DNA of 64,000 bases, taken from assembly GCA_001972305.1 (NCBI GenBank), contig BDDD01000315.1:156369-220368 (forward strand), in the 5' to 3' direction. Shown piece after piece: positions 53,864 through 64,000 of this stretch; the first letter of the stretch is position 1, and the number at the start of each line of letters is the position of its first letter. This DNA comes from Cephalotus follicularis (lineage: Eukaryota > Streptophyta > Magnoliopsida > Oxalidales > Cephalotaceae). The notes beneath the pieces were generated by a model. It was not told the DNA's origin and ran no database searches. It saw only the letters and a program-made list of their open reading frames with translations. Both the position numbers and the translations under genes were made by a program.

Positions 53864-54815
53864 TGTTGATACAGAAATCCTCCTCTCAACAGTATCCTAC
53901 GTGGAAGACTTTAATTTGTTTAGAGAAACGCTAGTCAATGATGCCTAGAGGAAGATTTCAATCTCTGATCCCTGCACAAGGTAACAAAATGGTGAATAGT
54001 CCAGGAGGTTGTTCTCCCGGAGACACTCCGACGCTCAAGTTAGACAAAGTGCAGAGGATATAAGGTTCTTTACAATGTAAAAATGGCTGACATTTGTTCA
54101 GTCTGTTGAACTTGTATTTATAGTGTTGTCTTGTAACGGTTTGAGCGTGAAAATAGGAGGTTATAGCTGTCCCCTAGGGAAATGCCGAGGATCTCGGCCA
54201 TTCCCCTTAATCTCCGCCAGATATGTCGCTGTTTCCTTGTTGGTAGTTCACTATGACACTCCCTCTTTATTTGGATAAGTATAAATCCCAAGAAATCGGG
54301 TGGAGTTAATTTCCTTATCCCATAGATAAGGCTGGGGTCCTCCGTTGTGGGACTGTAGAGGAGATCGATTATGATACTGTTGCCGAGGTTATGGTCCTCT
54401 TGCTATTCCCTTTTGCTCCTCAGTGGTGTGCGCTCAAGACGCCAGGTCCTCATTAATCCGAGGACGAAACCTTTTTTAATGTGGCCGAAGAGAATGTTCT
54501 CAATTTCTGTGTAGTGGAGGGTGTGTCTCCTATTCCATGTCTGATAGGTAATTTGGATAGAGGAAGTCATCGGCTCCGATACCCTGTATGAGGTCTTCTG
54601 ACCCGAAGTCCGAGGAGAATCCTCGCCCTTGCGATCTCAGTATGTGCTCTTTGAAAAATAGTGGTCCTCGGCTCTGGGTCCGAGGAGGATGTACTCTGCT
54701 ATGTTAGCGTTCCTCGGCACGGCCTCCTGTCAAGCTCCTAATCCCCTCTAGACAGCTGGTCATGTCTGCAGTGGACACGTGTCCTTCTTAATATAAACAG
54801 ATTTTTCCCCCATCA
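53864..54815 (-). repeat. 5' LTR of the Tat element (952 bp)
   Basis: TGTTGATACAG...CCCCCATCA on the plus strand, adjacent to the PBS and followed by the GGTAT duplication. The minus-strand TATA box is the complement of TATTTATA at 54115-54122. It is highly similar to 43113-44046, so the insertion is fairly young. Confidence 0.94.
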
Positions 54816-54828
54816 GGTATAAAAGCCT

Positions 54829-56865
54829 ACTTTCTTGTTATATTGAAATCAGATTATTGTTGTAGATATATGCTGTTAATCGAGAATTGTTTTAATTAAA
54901 AATTTGTTTTAATTAAATTAAACAAAAAAAAAACGCGATTGTTGCGTTTTGAGGTAGCGAACGTCGCTGCCCCCTCCATGCCCCCGGCACTCGTGAGCGT
55001 GGTCATCACTTGTGCGATACGCACTGGTGATCGACCGTTTGGTGAGAACGTCGTTGATCTCACCGGTTTCAAAAATAAAACAAAAAATTTTGAAAAAGGC
55101 GATCGAGCGTTAGGGGTAGCAACGGTTGTTGCCTTTGCGCCGATCGCCCCACCGGTGCACAGATGCATGTCGGTGTGATCGCGCGGTGTCGCGAGCACCG
55201 GTGCCAGAGGCGGCATCCACGACAGATAAGGCGATCGACGCTTGCGATTGTCGCGAGGGTCACACATGGCGTTGCGAGCACCAACCGGTGCTCGCGATGT
55301 CATGGTCGGCGCATGTGCACCGGCGCTGTTCTTCTCTGACTGAGCAGATCGCGTCGTCCTTGGTACCAGTGCCAGTGGAAGGAGACGATGGCGGCGCCGT
55401 AGGGTTTCAAAAACGCAAAAGTTTTAATAGTTGACCCATTCCCAAAGCCTAAATATTTCTTTTAAAAGCCCAAACTGTTTTGTTTCTCAAGCCCAAGAAT
55501 ATGTCTTATAAGGCCCAAAATCGTTTTCAATGACCCAAAACAGTATTTTTTTTTAAATCTGATTTGATTTTTGGGTATTTGGGTTTAAATGTTAAGCCCA
55601 AATCCTTTTAAATTAAGAGTGAATTTAAAGCCCAATATTTATTATTAAACCTAAACTAAGAGTTAGTCTATGGTTAAAATAATTAAAGTCAAGAGTTGAT
55701 TCATATATAAATTAAAATTGTTTTAATTTAAAGATTAATTTTCATATATCGATATATCTATAATAATAATTAGTATATACATCTATATTTATTTCAATGA
55801 GATTGAAATACATAGATGAATTGATATGGACTTAGACCCATGTGAATAGTTTTATCATGCAATGTGATATATAGTGGATTATGATTCAAGTTAGTTAATT
55901 TATTTTGGATTGTAATATAAATGGGGATACGGTTTTCGGTTTATTTTATTAATTTAATGTTAATTAGAAAATAAATTAGATGTAATTTAGTTTTCAAGTA
56001 TGGAGACTGAAAAAACATGGAGGTCCAATCCAATGAAAGAGATCCAAGCCCATGGAGATTACAAGACCTATGTATGCATAGGATGCATTATATAATAAAT
56101 TAGTTAATTTATTTTCAACCCTAGGATAAGACATGTGATTTACTAAAGGTTTTAGTAAAACACTTTAGTAATAAAGTCCATAATCATCCATCAAACATGA
56201 TAGGATATGCATGAGATGGTATGTTATATATATACATGTGTGTGTGTGAGTGTGTGTGATAAATGCATGAGGTGTATTAATAGATGAGGCATAATAATTA
56301 AATTAATTAAATCCCTCAAAGAATTAAAATATTAAGTCAATATGGTAAATATTGTCATAGCCTTCCACTCTTATAGATATATGAGATATTTATTTATTAT
56401 AGTAAAATTGATGCGTCAAGTAAGTTCTACAATGAATAAATAAATTTATATTATCTATTCGTAATATGAGATATTGCATTATTAAACATGACTTTGTTGC
56501 GTCACGTAAGGGTTATATAGTTAATAATCAACGAGAAAACAGTGGGTGCGACTTAACTAATATTTCATAATTTGGATGCGTCAAGTATGATTATGAAATA
56601 ATATAGGCTAAGAAATATATTATGAATTGTATGAGATACAAATGGTAAAGAGTTACCTTTGTTGTGTTACGTAAGATTGGGGTATATAATAATGAGATCC
56701 TAATTTTTACTAGAAGATAAAATCTTCCGAATTCATATTTTGGGGGTTATGGAATTCAATAAAATAGAGAGAGAATTATTAAGATTAAAATACCATAACT
56801 TAATGAAGCTGCATAAATGAATATATGCTGATTGTTATTATATCTCTTTATTTTTAGATTGCATA
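54829..56865 (+). other. Structured 5' leader of copia B
   Basis: About 2 kb between the split PBS and gag, without a credible gene. 54950-55430 is GC-rich with repeated GATCG words (GTGATCGAC, GCGATCGAG, GCGATCGCC, GTGATCGCG, GCGATCGAC). The rest is AT-rich. Near the 3' end four GTTGCGTCACGTAAG-like motifs (56410, 56496, 56575 and 56661) each sit in the loop of a potential hairpin. Length and arrangement mirror the copia C leader. Confidence 0.7.
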
Positions 56866-57640
56866 ATGTCTGCTCAAAACATTTTATCAAATGTGTTTAG
56901 CACAAACAGACTGACTGATCCCAACTTTGTGGAGTGGTTGAGGAATATGAGGATAATCTTCAACTTTGAGGATATTGCCTATGTTCTTAAGAGCCGCTAC
57001 TGGCAAGTGTTGCCGAGAATGCATATGAGGAGGATGTTGCCATTCACAGAAAGTGGCAAACGAATGATATGAGGGTAAGATGCTATATGATGTGTCTGTG
57101 TCTCTTGAGCTTCAGAAGCAATTTGAGAAAATACAATCATCCCTTGAGCTTTTGGCTTACCAGCAAGAGTTGTATGGTGAACATAGCCGCACTGTTAGAT
57201 ATCAGATATCTAAGGACCTCTTCAAGGCTAAGATGGTAGAGGGATCCTATGTATATGATCACGGACTTAAGATGATCGGATATATCGAGCAGTTAGACAG
57301 TCTCGGTTTAAAGATGGATCATGAATTAAGTGTTGACTTAATTTTTACTTCTCTGCCCGACTCCTTCCAACAGTTTGTTATGAATTTCCATATTAATAAG
57401 ATTGAGGCAACTTTGCCTAAACTTATTAATATGCTTAAGACTGCTAAAGGGACCTTCAAGAAAACAAAGGCACCCGTTTTATTTGTAGGAGGGTCATCTA
57501 AGGGAAGGGAGGGGAGGGCAAAAAGAATCTTAAGAGGACTTCTGAGCCCTTGCACAAAAGGTGGTGTAAAGAAGGCATCAATCACAGAAAAAAAAAAGGT
57601 TACATGTTTCCATTGCGAAAAGGACAAGAATCGTTTCAAA
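56866..57640 (+). pseudogene. Copia B gag, frameshifted and truncated
   Basis: Starts MSAQNILSNVFSTNRLTDPN, clearly homologous to copia C gag. The frame is disrupted around 57000-57080. From 57080 it continues as SLELQKQFEKIQSSLELLAY, FKAKMVEGSYVYDHGLKMIG and FTSLPDSFQQFVMNFHINKI. The zinc knuckle begins as CFHCEKDKN with the spacing lost, and it is cut by the CACTA-like sequence at about 57640. Protease, integrase and RT are absent. Confidence 0.88.
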
Positions 57641-57837
57641 AAGAGGTCTTTTGAGACGGTTAGATTCGCCATTTCAAAAGGGGGGGTCTTTTGAAACGGT
57701 TTGTCCATTTCAAAAAACTTTTGTCACGCCAGTTTTTTGAAATTCCATTTTCCCATTTTAAAAGGAATTTTGAAACGGAAAAACAACTGTTTTGAAATGG
57801 TAACCATCCGTTTCAAAAGGTCTGTTTTCTTGTAATG
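57641..57837. mobile_element. Terminal fragment of a CACTA (En/Spm) transposon
   Basis: It ends at 57837 with GTTTTCTTGTAATG, whose complement CATTACAAGAAAAC differs by one base from the common plant CACTA terminus CACTACAAGAAAAC. The preceding 180 bp have repeated CTTTTGAAACGG / CCGTTTCAAAAG motifs in both orientations, as in CACTA subterminal regions. The other terminus and any transposase are not found. Confidence 0.7.
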
Positions 57838-59894
57838 AACCCTATCCCTATTAGAGGAGTATCGCCGATCCCAGCAGACTTCCCCAAAGTAATATGAGTT
57901 ATACCCACATGGTTGAACTGGTGGAGGAATTTAATAACCACGGTTGTAGAGAAATTGGATACCCGGCAATAGGAAAGAACTCCCCGCAACGTCCCTGTTA
58001 GATTTATGGTGTTCGAGGATGTGCTAAGACATGGTCTGCGTCTTCCTCTACCAGATTTCGCTTATGGGGTGCTGAACCACTATTGTTTGTACCTTGGTCA
58101 AGTGCATGCCTAATCATGGGCGTTTATCATGGGGTTTCATATCCTATACACATGGAAAGATATAATCCTCAATATCGCATTGTTCAAAGAATTCTTTCAG
58201 CTCTGCAGTGGTCAAGAGACAAGTTTATACTTCAAGTCCTGAACAAAACTGAAGCTACTAGGTGATCAGACCAAGTCTATCAAGAATTGGAGATACAGAT
58301 ACTTCTTGGCAGAGGGACTTAATGACTTTGTTCCTGTGGTCTACAGTGATGCTGTCGGATCAAAGCTAAATCAGATGAGCCATTTGACCCCTAAGGAGAA
58401 AGAGTCTTTAGCTAAGTTGGTTTCATTTTGAATAACTTCTCTCCAGACCCTCATCACAAAGTGAGAGTTGCAAAATACTGGTCTTAGCATCCCTCAAAGG
58501 TTTGGGGATGAGGATAAAGGAGAGGATAGAGTAGTACAACCTGCGTCTGACTCTACTAACCCTAGAAATAATAGGAATTCTATTGTAATTTGTGCTCTGC
58601 GATTTGATATATTGTTTTTAATTGCCTGATCTTCCTCGAATTAATACTGCATAAATGTCAAGAGGTGCACTGCCTAAGTATAAGGGAGCCTTTATAATCT
58701 AGATTACAAGCAACTCTAATGCTCTTGGGAGTTCTAATGTGGCTCCTAAACAAAAGGAGCCTTCTGATAAGAAGGCTAGGACATCTGGATTCAAGGAGGG
58801 TCATCTGCAGATGGTGACACCTGCTCCACCAAAAGCTCTAGAGCCCCCTCTGAAGGCTCATTCAAAGAAGGCTTCTACTGCTGCTTCACAAGGCCCCTAG
58901 GGGAATAAGGTAGCCTCCAAATCTGACCAGAGTAAACAGGCCAAGGAAAAGGTCTATAGGGACAAGTTCTCTTGCCCAATCTCTAGCTCTAGGAAGGCTT
59001 TTGTTTATGAAGAGTTCCTGAATTTATCCTTTGTACCTACTGAGAGGGGAGTCAAAGATAAGCTTAGTCCAGAAAAGCTCCAAGCTGAAACATTGAGTGT
59101 TGCTCTGCAGGTGGTTACATGACATATTTCCTTTTTGTCGTCACCATCAAAGTTTCTCTAACTCTCTTTTGTCTCTAATTCCACTTTTACAGAATAGCAA
59201 CAATGTCAAGCTCCTCACTGGGAGATATGAGGAGATGAGCGCTATTATGGGGCACAAATATGTTGTGCTGGTAGAAAAGGAGACAGAGCTGGATGGTCTA
59301 CGAACCGATAATTCCACTATCATGAAGAAGATTTAGAATGTTCCTCAGGATAAGGAAGAGCTCTAGAATGAGATTGATGAAGTAAGGGAGTATTCGGGGA
59401 AGTTACGTGAAGAGTTGAATGCTCTCAAAGAACGGCTCAAGAAGGTTGGACATGCCTTTGGCAGAAAGACAGAGCCATTCAAAAAGGCCACTGAGGAGCT
59501 GGAAGACCTTCAAAGTACTCTAAACTTTCAAGGTGAAAAGGCAGTGGCAGAGTTCAAAGTCTCTAAGGATTTCCAAATGGAGAATGACAAAGAAGCTACC
59601 CTGTCTGGGAAGGCATTCTTTTACGCTTGTAGGAACTGAATCTAGGGCCTATATTTAGAATTGGATCTCTCCCAGGTCTTGTTAACAACAATCCCAGTGA
59701 GTATGATTTCCTCCCTAAAGGGATCACGGAAGTCGAGATTGCTGCTCTGCAAGCTCAATGGGTGATTCTAATCCTGCCTCTGCCACTGTCCAGCCCTCTG
59801 AGCCCTTTGTTGTCGACTCAACTGATCCTTCTCTTACAGTTGTTAATGTCAAAGTTAGCACTGAAGTTGTTGATCCCTATGTTGATGTTCAGGG
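57838..59894 (+). pseudogene. Decayed Tat-type accessory gene
   Basis: Broken frames match the accessory gene at 44689-47065 in order. 57990-58260 reads VRFMVFEDVLRHGLRLPLPD and SWAFIMGFHILYTWKD, then NIALFKEFF, matching the Transposase_28-like block. 58270-58430 reads KSIKNWRYRYFLAEGLNDFV. 58650-59100 is a Lys/Pro/Ser-rich region. 59190-59640 is a coiled coil with stops, ending LSGKAFFYACRN like the intact gene. An acidic tail (59758 onward) is cut at 59894 by a solo LTR. It has multiple stops and no accompanying gag-pol, and it joins copia B through the CACTA fragment. Confidence 0.75.
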
Positions 59895-62120
59895 TGAAGG
59901 GAAAGGTATACGATACCCATATCCCGGATTCAGACCAAAGGGTGTAAGAATGTCAAACAAAATTTTTCTAAACAAAATGCAGCGGAAGATAAAACTTTTA
60001 ACACCAACAAACAGGTCCAAATCAGCAAGGCAGGTCACAAAGGTCACCACAACATAATCATAATTGAATTGGTATCACTCATACATGCAAGAGTGATACA
60101 CAACATGGCAACATGAGAGGGAGACAAGGATTTCATACCGTATAGTGATGGCTCATTCGTTCTTTGATGGTTCACGTTTGCGTAGACTCTCTCGGTGTTC
60201 TCTTCCAAATCGAGCTCTGACTGCTCCAAGCAACAGGCTCCTCAGGCCAGTAAGAAACACAGTCACTGTTTTGTTCCCTTTCACTCTCAAATTTCACAAA
60301 GAGAAGATTGGAATTAACCAATAGTTAATAGCAATCCACCCTAGATAAGCAACAAACTTGGTGAAGAAATTTGAAAAGGGATTTGCTCAGAAAATCTCTG
60401 CCAAAAGACCCGCAAAAACTCCCTCTTCATATGCCAACTTCTTTCTCTCTATATGTTGCACGCCACAAGCCCAGCTTCTAGCATCCCCACAACCCCACTC
60501 ATGCATCATTTTGGATCATGGTGTGTCCTCTAAGAAAAACACGACCCCATGATCCCAAAATGTGTTCCCCATTAAGCTCAGAAGAGAGGAAAGACGATGG
60601 GAGTGGGAAAGAAAATCGTGCACGTATTGCGCACCCACGTTATACACCCAGGTTACCGCTCTAAGCGTTGACGCTTTTCCAAAAGCGCTGACGCTTAGAC
60701 GAGCTAAGCGTCGATGCCTTTACACAAGGCATTGACGCTTAGACGTGGTTTAAGCGTTGACGCTTTTCCACAAAGCGTTGACACTTAGAGGGCTGGTCAT
60801 ACATATTGAGTCTAACTCTTATTTAAATGAGTCCAACTCATTTTACTGATGCCACATATCCCTTTCGAATATTGACTAAGTAAGATCAAGCAAATGTGTT
60901 TCCACAAATTACAAAATCCACTTAACCGATATTTGATTTTATAAATTTCACTAATACTTAATATGTCCAACATAAGAAGAAATTATTATTGGGCAGGGAC
61001 CCTTTAAAATATCGGTTAGAATCGGTTGTGTTCATAAATTACTGAAATACCCCTAGGGTTCGGTTAAGCCATTCTAAATGGTCCCAAACCTATTTAAATG
61101 CTCCCGGACTAATATCCAATATTATCCAGATGACAAAATTAATCCAATTAATTTTCTCTTAATTTATTACATACTTCCATAACGTGAGATTTTCTAAGTT
61201 TTCGGTTCACGTGTACTACAATCCCTTGTCATACTTAGCCCTGATTGAAGTCTAGGGTAAGGATACGTGTCAACCCTAGATTATACCTCAATGCCTAAAA
61301 TATTTGATCATCACTAGGACCTTTGGTAGACTCTCTGGAAATCTAATTTCCAGTCCACCTCAACCTTGGCCAAGGATTTCATAAGTCCTTAGTACAATCA
61401 GACCATGATGGAGCCTATCAGCTTCGCTCAGGTGTGATAATTCCTTATTGCGCACTCGCTTACATTCGTATAGATTCAATCATACCCAAAGACCACCCGA
61501 TTTCCAGCCTTGGGCAAGAACTGGGTAAGGTGGAGATCAAAATATAACTGTCTCCATACAATATAGAGCAGTCGCTCAGGTCTAAGGATCAGACGAGTTC
61601 GAAAAACTTGCTAAGTTACTAACACTTATACACAACCACAACAAGTAGGAGTCACTACTGACACGAGAATAGAGACTATCCAAACAGTGTCTCCTACGCG
61701 TGTCCTATTCAGTGTACACGCTCCCAGCGCGCACCCAGTATTTGCCCTAGTGTCCCAACACAGATGGTAGTGAAAAAATCCTTCCTCCAATTCCAAAAGC
61801 AGGCAACATACGCACAAGTCTATCCTGTTCACTAATGCCCACAAAGTGAACTTATGACTTGGAAAAAATTCGACATAAGGAATAAGGTAGTCAATCTCAC
61901 CGCCTCCATACTTGGCATCTAACTTTATGTCAGGGCATCACAAGTGTAAGTAAGGAAATATTAAACTATTTCAATTATATGATAAAACACAAGTGATATT
62001 GCCATAAATAACATAAATAAAGTAGCACGTGTCGTATATTAGAAATAAGATTGTTTATATAAATTGATAGATACAATGCGAAAACCCATCCAATGGCTTG
62101 TCGGGTCATCCTATCTAACA
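59895..62120 (-). repeat. Antisense Angela-type solo LTR (2226 bp)
   Basis: The plus strand begins TGAAGGGAAAGG at 59895 and ends CTATCTAACA at 62120, flanked by perfect CAGGG duplications (59890-59894 and 62121-62125). The minus strand starts TGTTAGATAGGATGACCCGA and follows the copia C LTR throughout, though diverged. It has the six-motif array at about 60663-60785 (GCGTTGACGCTT-type) and a hairpin at 60072-60099. It has no internal region. Small frames in it are not genes. Confidence 0.9.
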
Positions 62121-62125
62121 CAGGG

Positions 62126-63000
62126 TCTATCTGTTGAGAGAAATTCAGAGGTCACAAAACTAAACCAGATTGAGGAGTCAAAGAATCTTGCTTCTCTACA
62201 CATTGGGAATCTTCCTCATGTAGAATAGATGTTTTCCCAGTTAATGGGATTTTCTTTAATGAACTTGGCCCACTAGGCTTTTATGTTTGAATACATGTCC
62301 ATTTTTCTCAAATTTGTTCTCTTCTCTTTCATGCACATACACACACTTGCATATCAATGGATAAGGAAATATCGTAACCTATATGTGATCCTCTGACTGA
62401 CTTCAAATATCTGAGTGGTCCATGTGTATCAAGACATAACATTCTTTGCTTATTCCTAGAATTCAAAATGTTTTTCCTAGTCAACGTCACATGTCTTGGT
62501 TTATCAGATTCATGCCACATGCCTTGATGTTTGACCATTCTAGGTAATGGAAATGCCTTCACATATTTATTGCTTTAAATATTTATAACGCCAATTCCCC
62601 AGTATAAATAGATGGGGACCTTTGAGGCAGTTCGTTCACTGAATTCTTGGATCCTGGTTGCCTTCAATTTAAGAAATTATTTTCCATGGATTACGGCTGA
62701 TAGAGAACTCGCCCGTGAGCACGCCACTGCCCAACGAGAGCTTATTTCTGCTGAGGAGAGGATCGATTTCCTATGGCAGATTTTTGAGATTTTGCCAGGA
62801 AAGTTTGAAGGATGCGAGAAAGGCCTTTCATTATGTAGAAAATTCACGTCGTAACCTTGGCTTATGGGTCTGAACGAGCAAGTCAAAGAAGCCTGCCCTA
62901 ATCTTGACGTGGATGGACTCTTTGTGAACTTGGAAGAGAGGCTGGTTTTGATTCAGGAGAGCCTTGTCGAGGCAGCTCAGGAAAGTGGCCCTCTATAGTG
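62126..63000 (+). pseudogene. Continuation of the accessory-like relic, 3' of the solo LTR
   Basis: Once the LTR and one CAGGG are ignored, the frame of the acidic tail continues (LSVERNSEVTKLNQIEESKN) to a stop near 62227. A further charged, helix-forming stretch at 62690-63000 reads ADRELAREHATAQRELISAE, then NLDVDGLFVNLEERLVLIQE. It resembles accessory-gene coiled-coil regions but I cannot assign it firmly. 62230-62610 shows nothing recognisable. Confidence 0.4.
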
Positions 63001-63367
63001 GGCTTTGTCGTTTTATTTTAAGTAGCCTTGTAAATCTTTGCTCCTTTTAAGAGCATTTGATAATAAGATTTAGCCCTCTAAGATGTTTTGTCATGTCTAT
63101 GTCAATGATGTTTAATTTTTGACCCATTCATTTAATTCACTTTCTTATCAAAGGACTTAGAAACAACCTAGCCTATAGGTGGACTTTTGTTTGTCCTTTA
63201 CAGGATGTAGTATTATGTGTTCAGACCTTAAAGGATTAGATCACACAGGACATCACTACCAAAGTCCTTTAGGTGGGATCTCTGGCAACTCTAACATGAG
63301 CTCTGCTCTGCCCCTCTCGTATCGAGGCCAAGATAGGTGTGAGAGCCCTAATTTTTCAAAGAGTGAG
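63001..63367. other. Intergenic stretch without recognisable gene
   Basis: AT-rich sequence with AATAAGATTTAG near 63061 that could be an old polyadenylation region of the relic. No repeat or coding feature is supported. Confidence 0.4.
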
Positions 63368-64000
63368 TGTCATACCCCGTTATTTCGGTTCACGTACAAT
63401 GGACCAGCATATGTGGTGATATCAGAAATAAGCATAAATAATATTCCAGCACAATTCATAAATACATAAACAATTTGCGGAAGCAGTTATTAAGCTGAAA
63501 TATAACAAGCCGTCCGCACGTATCCCATACTACGTGCGGGTAAAACAACAGTTATCCTTCAGTAGGAAAATACATCAACGACGTATGAACCGTTCAAATA
63601 CAATATCAATACGGTACATCAACAGTGTTAAAATAACAACCTTAAAATAACAATAAGAAGCACTCCAAGCTTCAGCAGCAACACCCGAGTCTTCGCTTAA
63701 TCTGGAATTGTAGGGGTTAGCCGTTGTCCTCACTTGGCTAAGTAGAATGATAATGTATGATACAGAATATAAGAATACAATATATAGATGACATTTTATA
63801 TCAAAATAACATTTAAATGGGCCAATATATAAGCAATCATGCCAAGTGGCCATAAACAGTGCATATGCAATAATACCGCACAAGGGTACAATCAATTCAT
63901 CCATCAATTAGGTGTCACATGTCGCTAACTCCTAGCACCAACAGTGCACCACCTATCTATCACCCTACACTCCGAAGATGATAAATCAAGTAACAATTAC
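63368..64000 (-). repeat. Partial gypsy LTR (Tekay/Del-like), cut by the window end
   Basis: The plus strand begins TGTCATACCCCGTTATTTCGG, the same type of terminus as the solo LTRs at 21306 and 29151 (TGTAACRCCCC). On the minus strand it ends CCGAAATAACGGGGTATGACA. The sequence to its left is not a PBS, so it is a solo or 3' LTR. The boundary is a pattern call only; no TSD can be checked. Confidence 0.5.

Larger units (their letters stand above)
43113..54815 (-). mobile_element. Tat-lineage Ty3/gypsy element (11.7 kb) with antisense accessory gene
   Basis: LTRs are 43113-44046 (3') and 53864-54815 (5'), flanked by GGCAT and GGTAT, a 5-bp duplication with one change. The PBS lies beside the 5' LTR; the purine tract (AGGGGGGCATA, read on the minus strand) lies beside the 3' LTR at 44047-44058. 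Gag-pol runs 53818 to 48185 in a single frame with six stops and no frameshift. Between integrase and the 3' LTR lies a 3 kb region carrying an accessory gene on the opposite strand. Tat elements commonly carry such extra ORFs and a second RNase H; both are seen here. Confidence 0.95.
43107..54828 (+). promoter_or_regulatory. Primer-binding site of copia B, split by the Tat insertion
   Basis: Joining TTGGCAT before the Tat element to GGTAT plus AAAAGCC after it suggests an original TGGTATAAAAGCC. That is two changes from the copia PBS TGGTATCAGAGCC, at the expected place between LTR and leader. The Tat TSD (GGCAT/GGTAT) falls inside it. Only the edges of this interval are PBS. Confidence 0.55.

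Noticed and set aside
53218-53889. 223-codon frame overlapping the Tat gag
   Set aside because: It is a shifted-frame shadow of gag, whose own frame shows the conserved gag domain.
59910-59930. A PBS-like GGGTATCGTATACC next to the antisense Angela LTR
   Set aside because: The perfect CAGGG duplications place the LTR end at 59895, so this sequence is inside the LTR.

Overview
This is plant nuclear DNA, almost certainly from a eudicot. It holds one spliced GT-AG host gene buried in nested LTR retrotransposons of the copia and gypsy superfamilies, with AT-rich introns, microsatellites and TIR-type DNA transposon remnants. I see no bacterial, organellar, CRISPR, rRNA or tRNA features. I cannot name the species.

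The only host gene I can support is a peroxisomal acyl-activating enzyme of the AAE17/AAE18 type. It lies on the plus strand at 4011-28098 and has 14 exons. They join in phase to an uninterrupted 726-residue protein ending in the peroxisomal signal SKL. About 2.2 kb of coding sequence is spread over 24 kb because intron 5 holds a decayed copia element in sense orientation (about 9681-14870). Intron 9 holds an antisense copia element (18071-26184, TSD CATTA). That element is itself interrupted by a 2.8 kb solo gypsy LTR (21306-24118, TSD CTATA) and by a 0.39 kb TIR element in one of its LTRs. Intron 1 has a tandemly repeated chromovirus 3' end.

Left of the gene, 1-3471 is transposon debris: the LTR and PBS of a minus-strand Tat/Athila-like element (77-1886), a chromovirus reverse transcriptase fragment (1887-2593), and a hAT-like non-autonomous element that may carry a captured gene 5' end.

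Right of the gene, 28100-64000 is a nested pile resolvable from matching target-site duplications. A copia element of Angela type (here 'copia B') begins one base after the AAE stop codon. Its 5' LTR is split by a solo gypsy LTR (29151-42788, TSD GAAAC). That LTR is split in turn by a defective Angela-type element ('copia C', 29473-38146, TSD CCTGA) and by a related solo LTR (38206-40352). An 11.7 kb Tat gypsy element (43113-54815) sits in the primer-binding site of copia B. The leader and gag of copia B follow (54816-57640), ended by a CACTA transposon terminus. After that come a decayed accessory-ORF relic (57838 to about 63000), split by an antisense Angela-type solo LTR (59895-62120, TSD CAGGG), and the start of another gypsy LTR.

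The most unusual signals are RNA-structural. The leaders of copia B and copia C carry three to four serial hairpins each, with a repeated apical-loop motif but different, still complementary stems. The Angela-type LTRs carry a positionally conserved hairpin whose stem sequence changes between copies while staying paired. The Tat element also carries an antisense multi-exon accessory gene with its own TATA box and polyadenylation signal. All functional roles suggested for these are inference.
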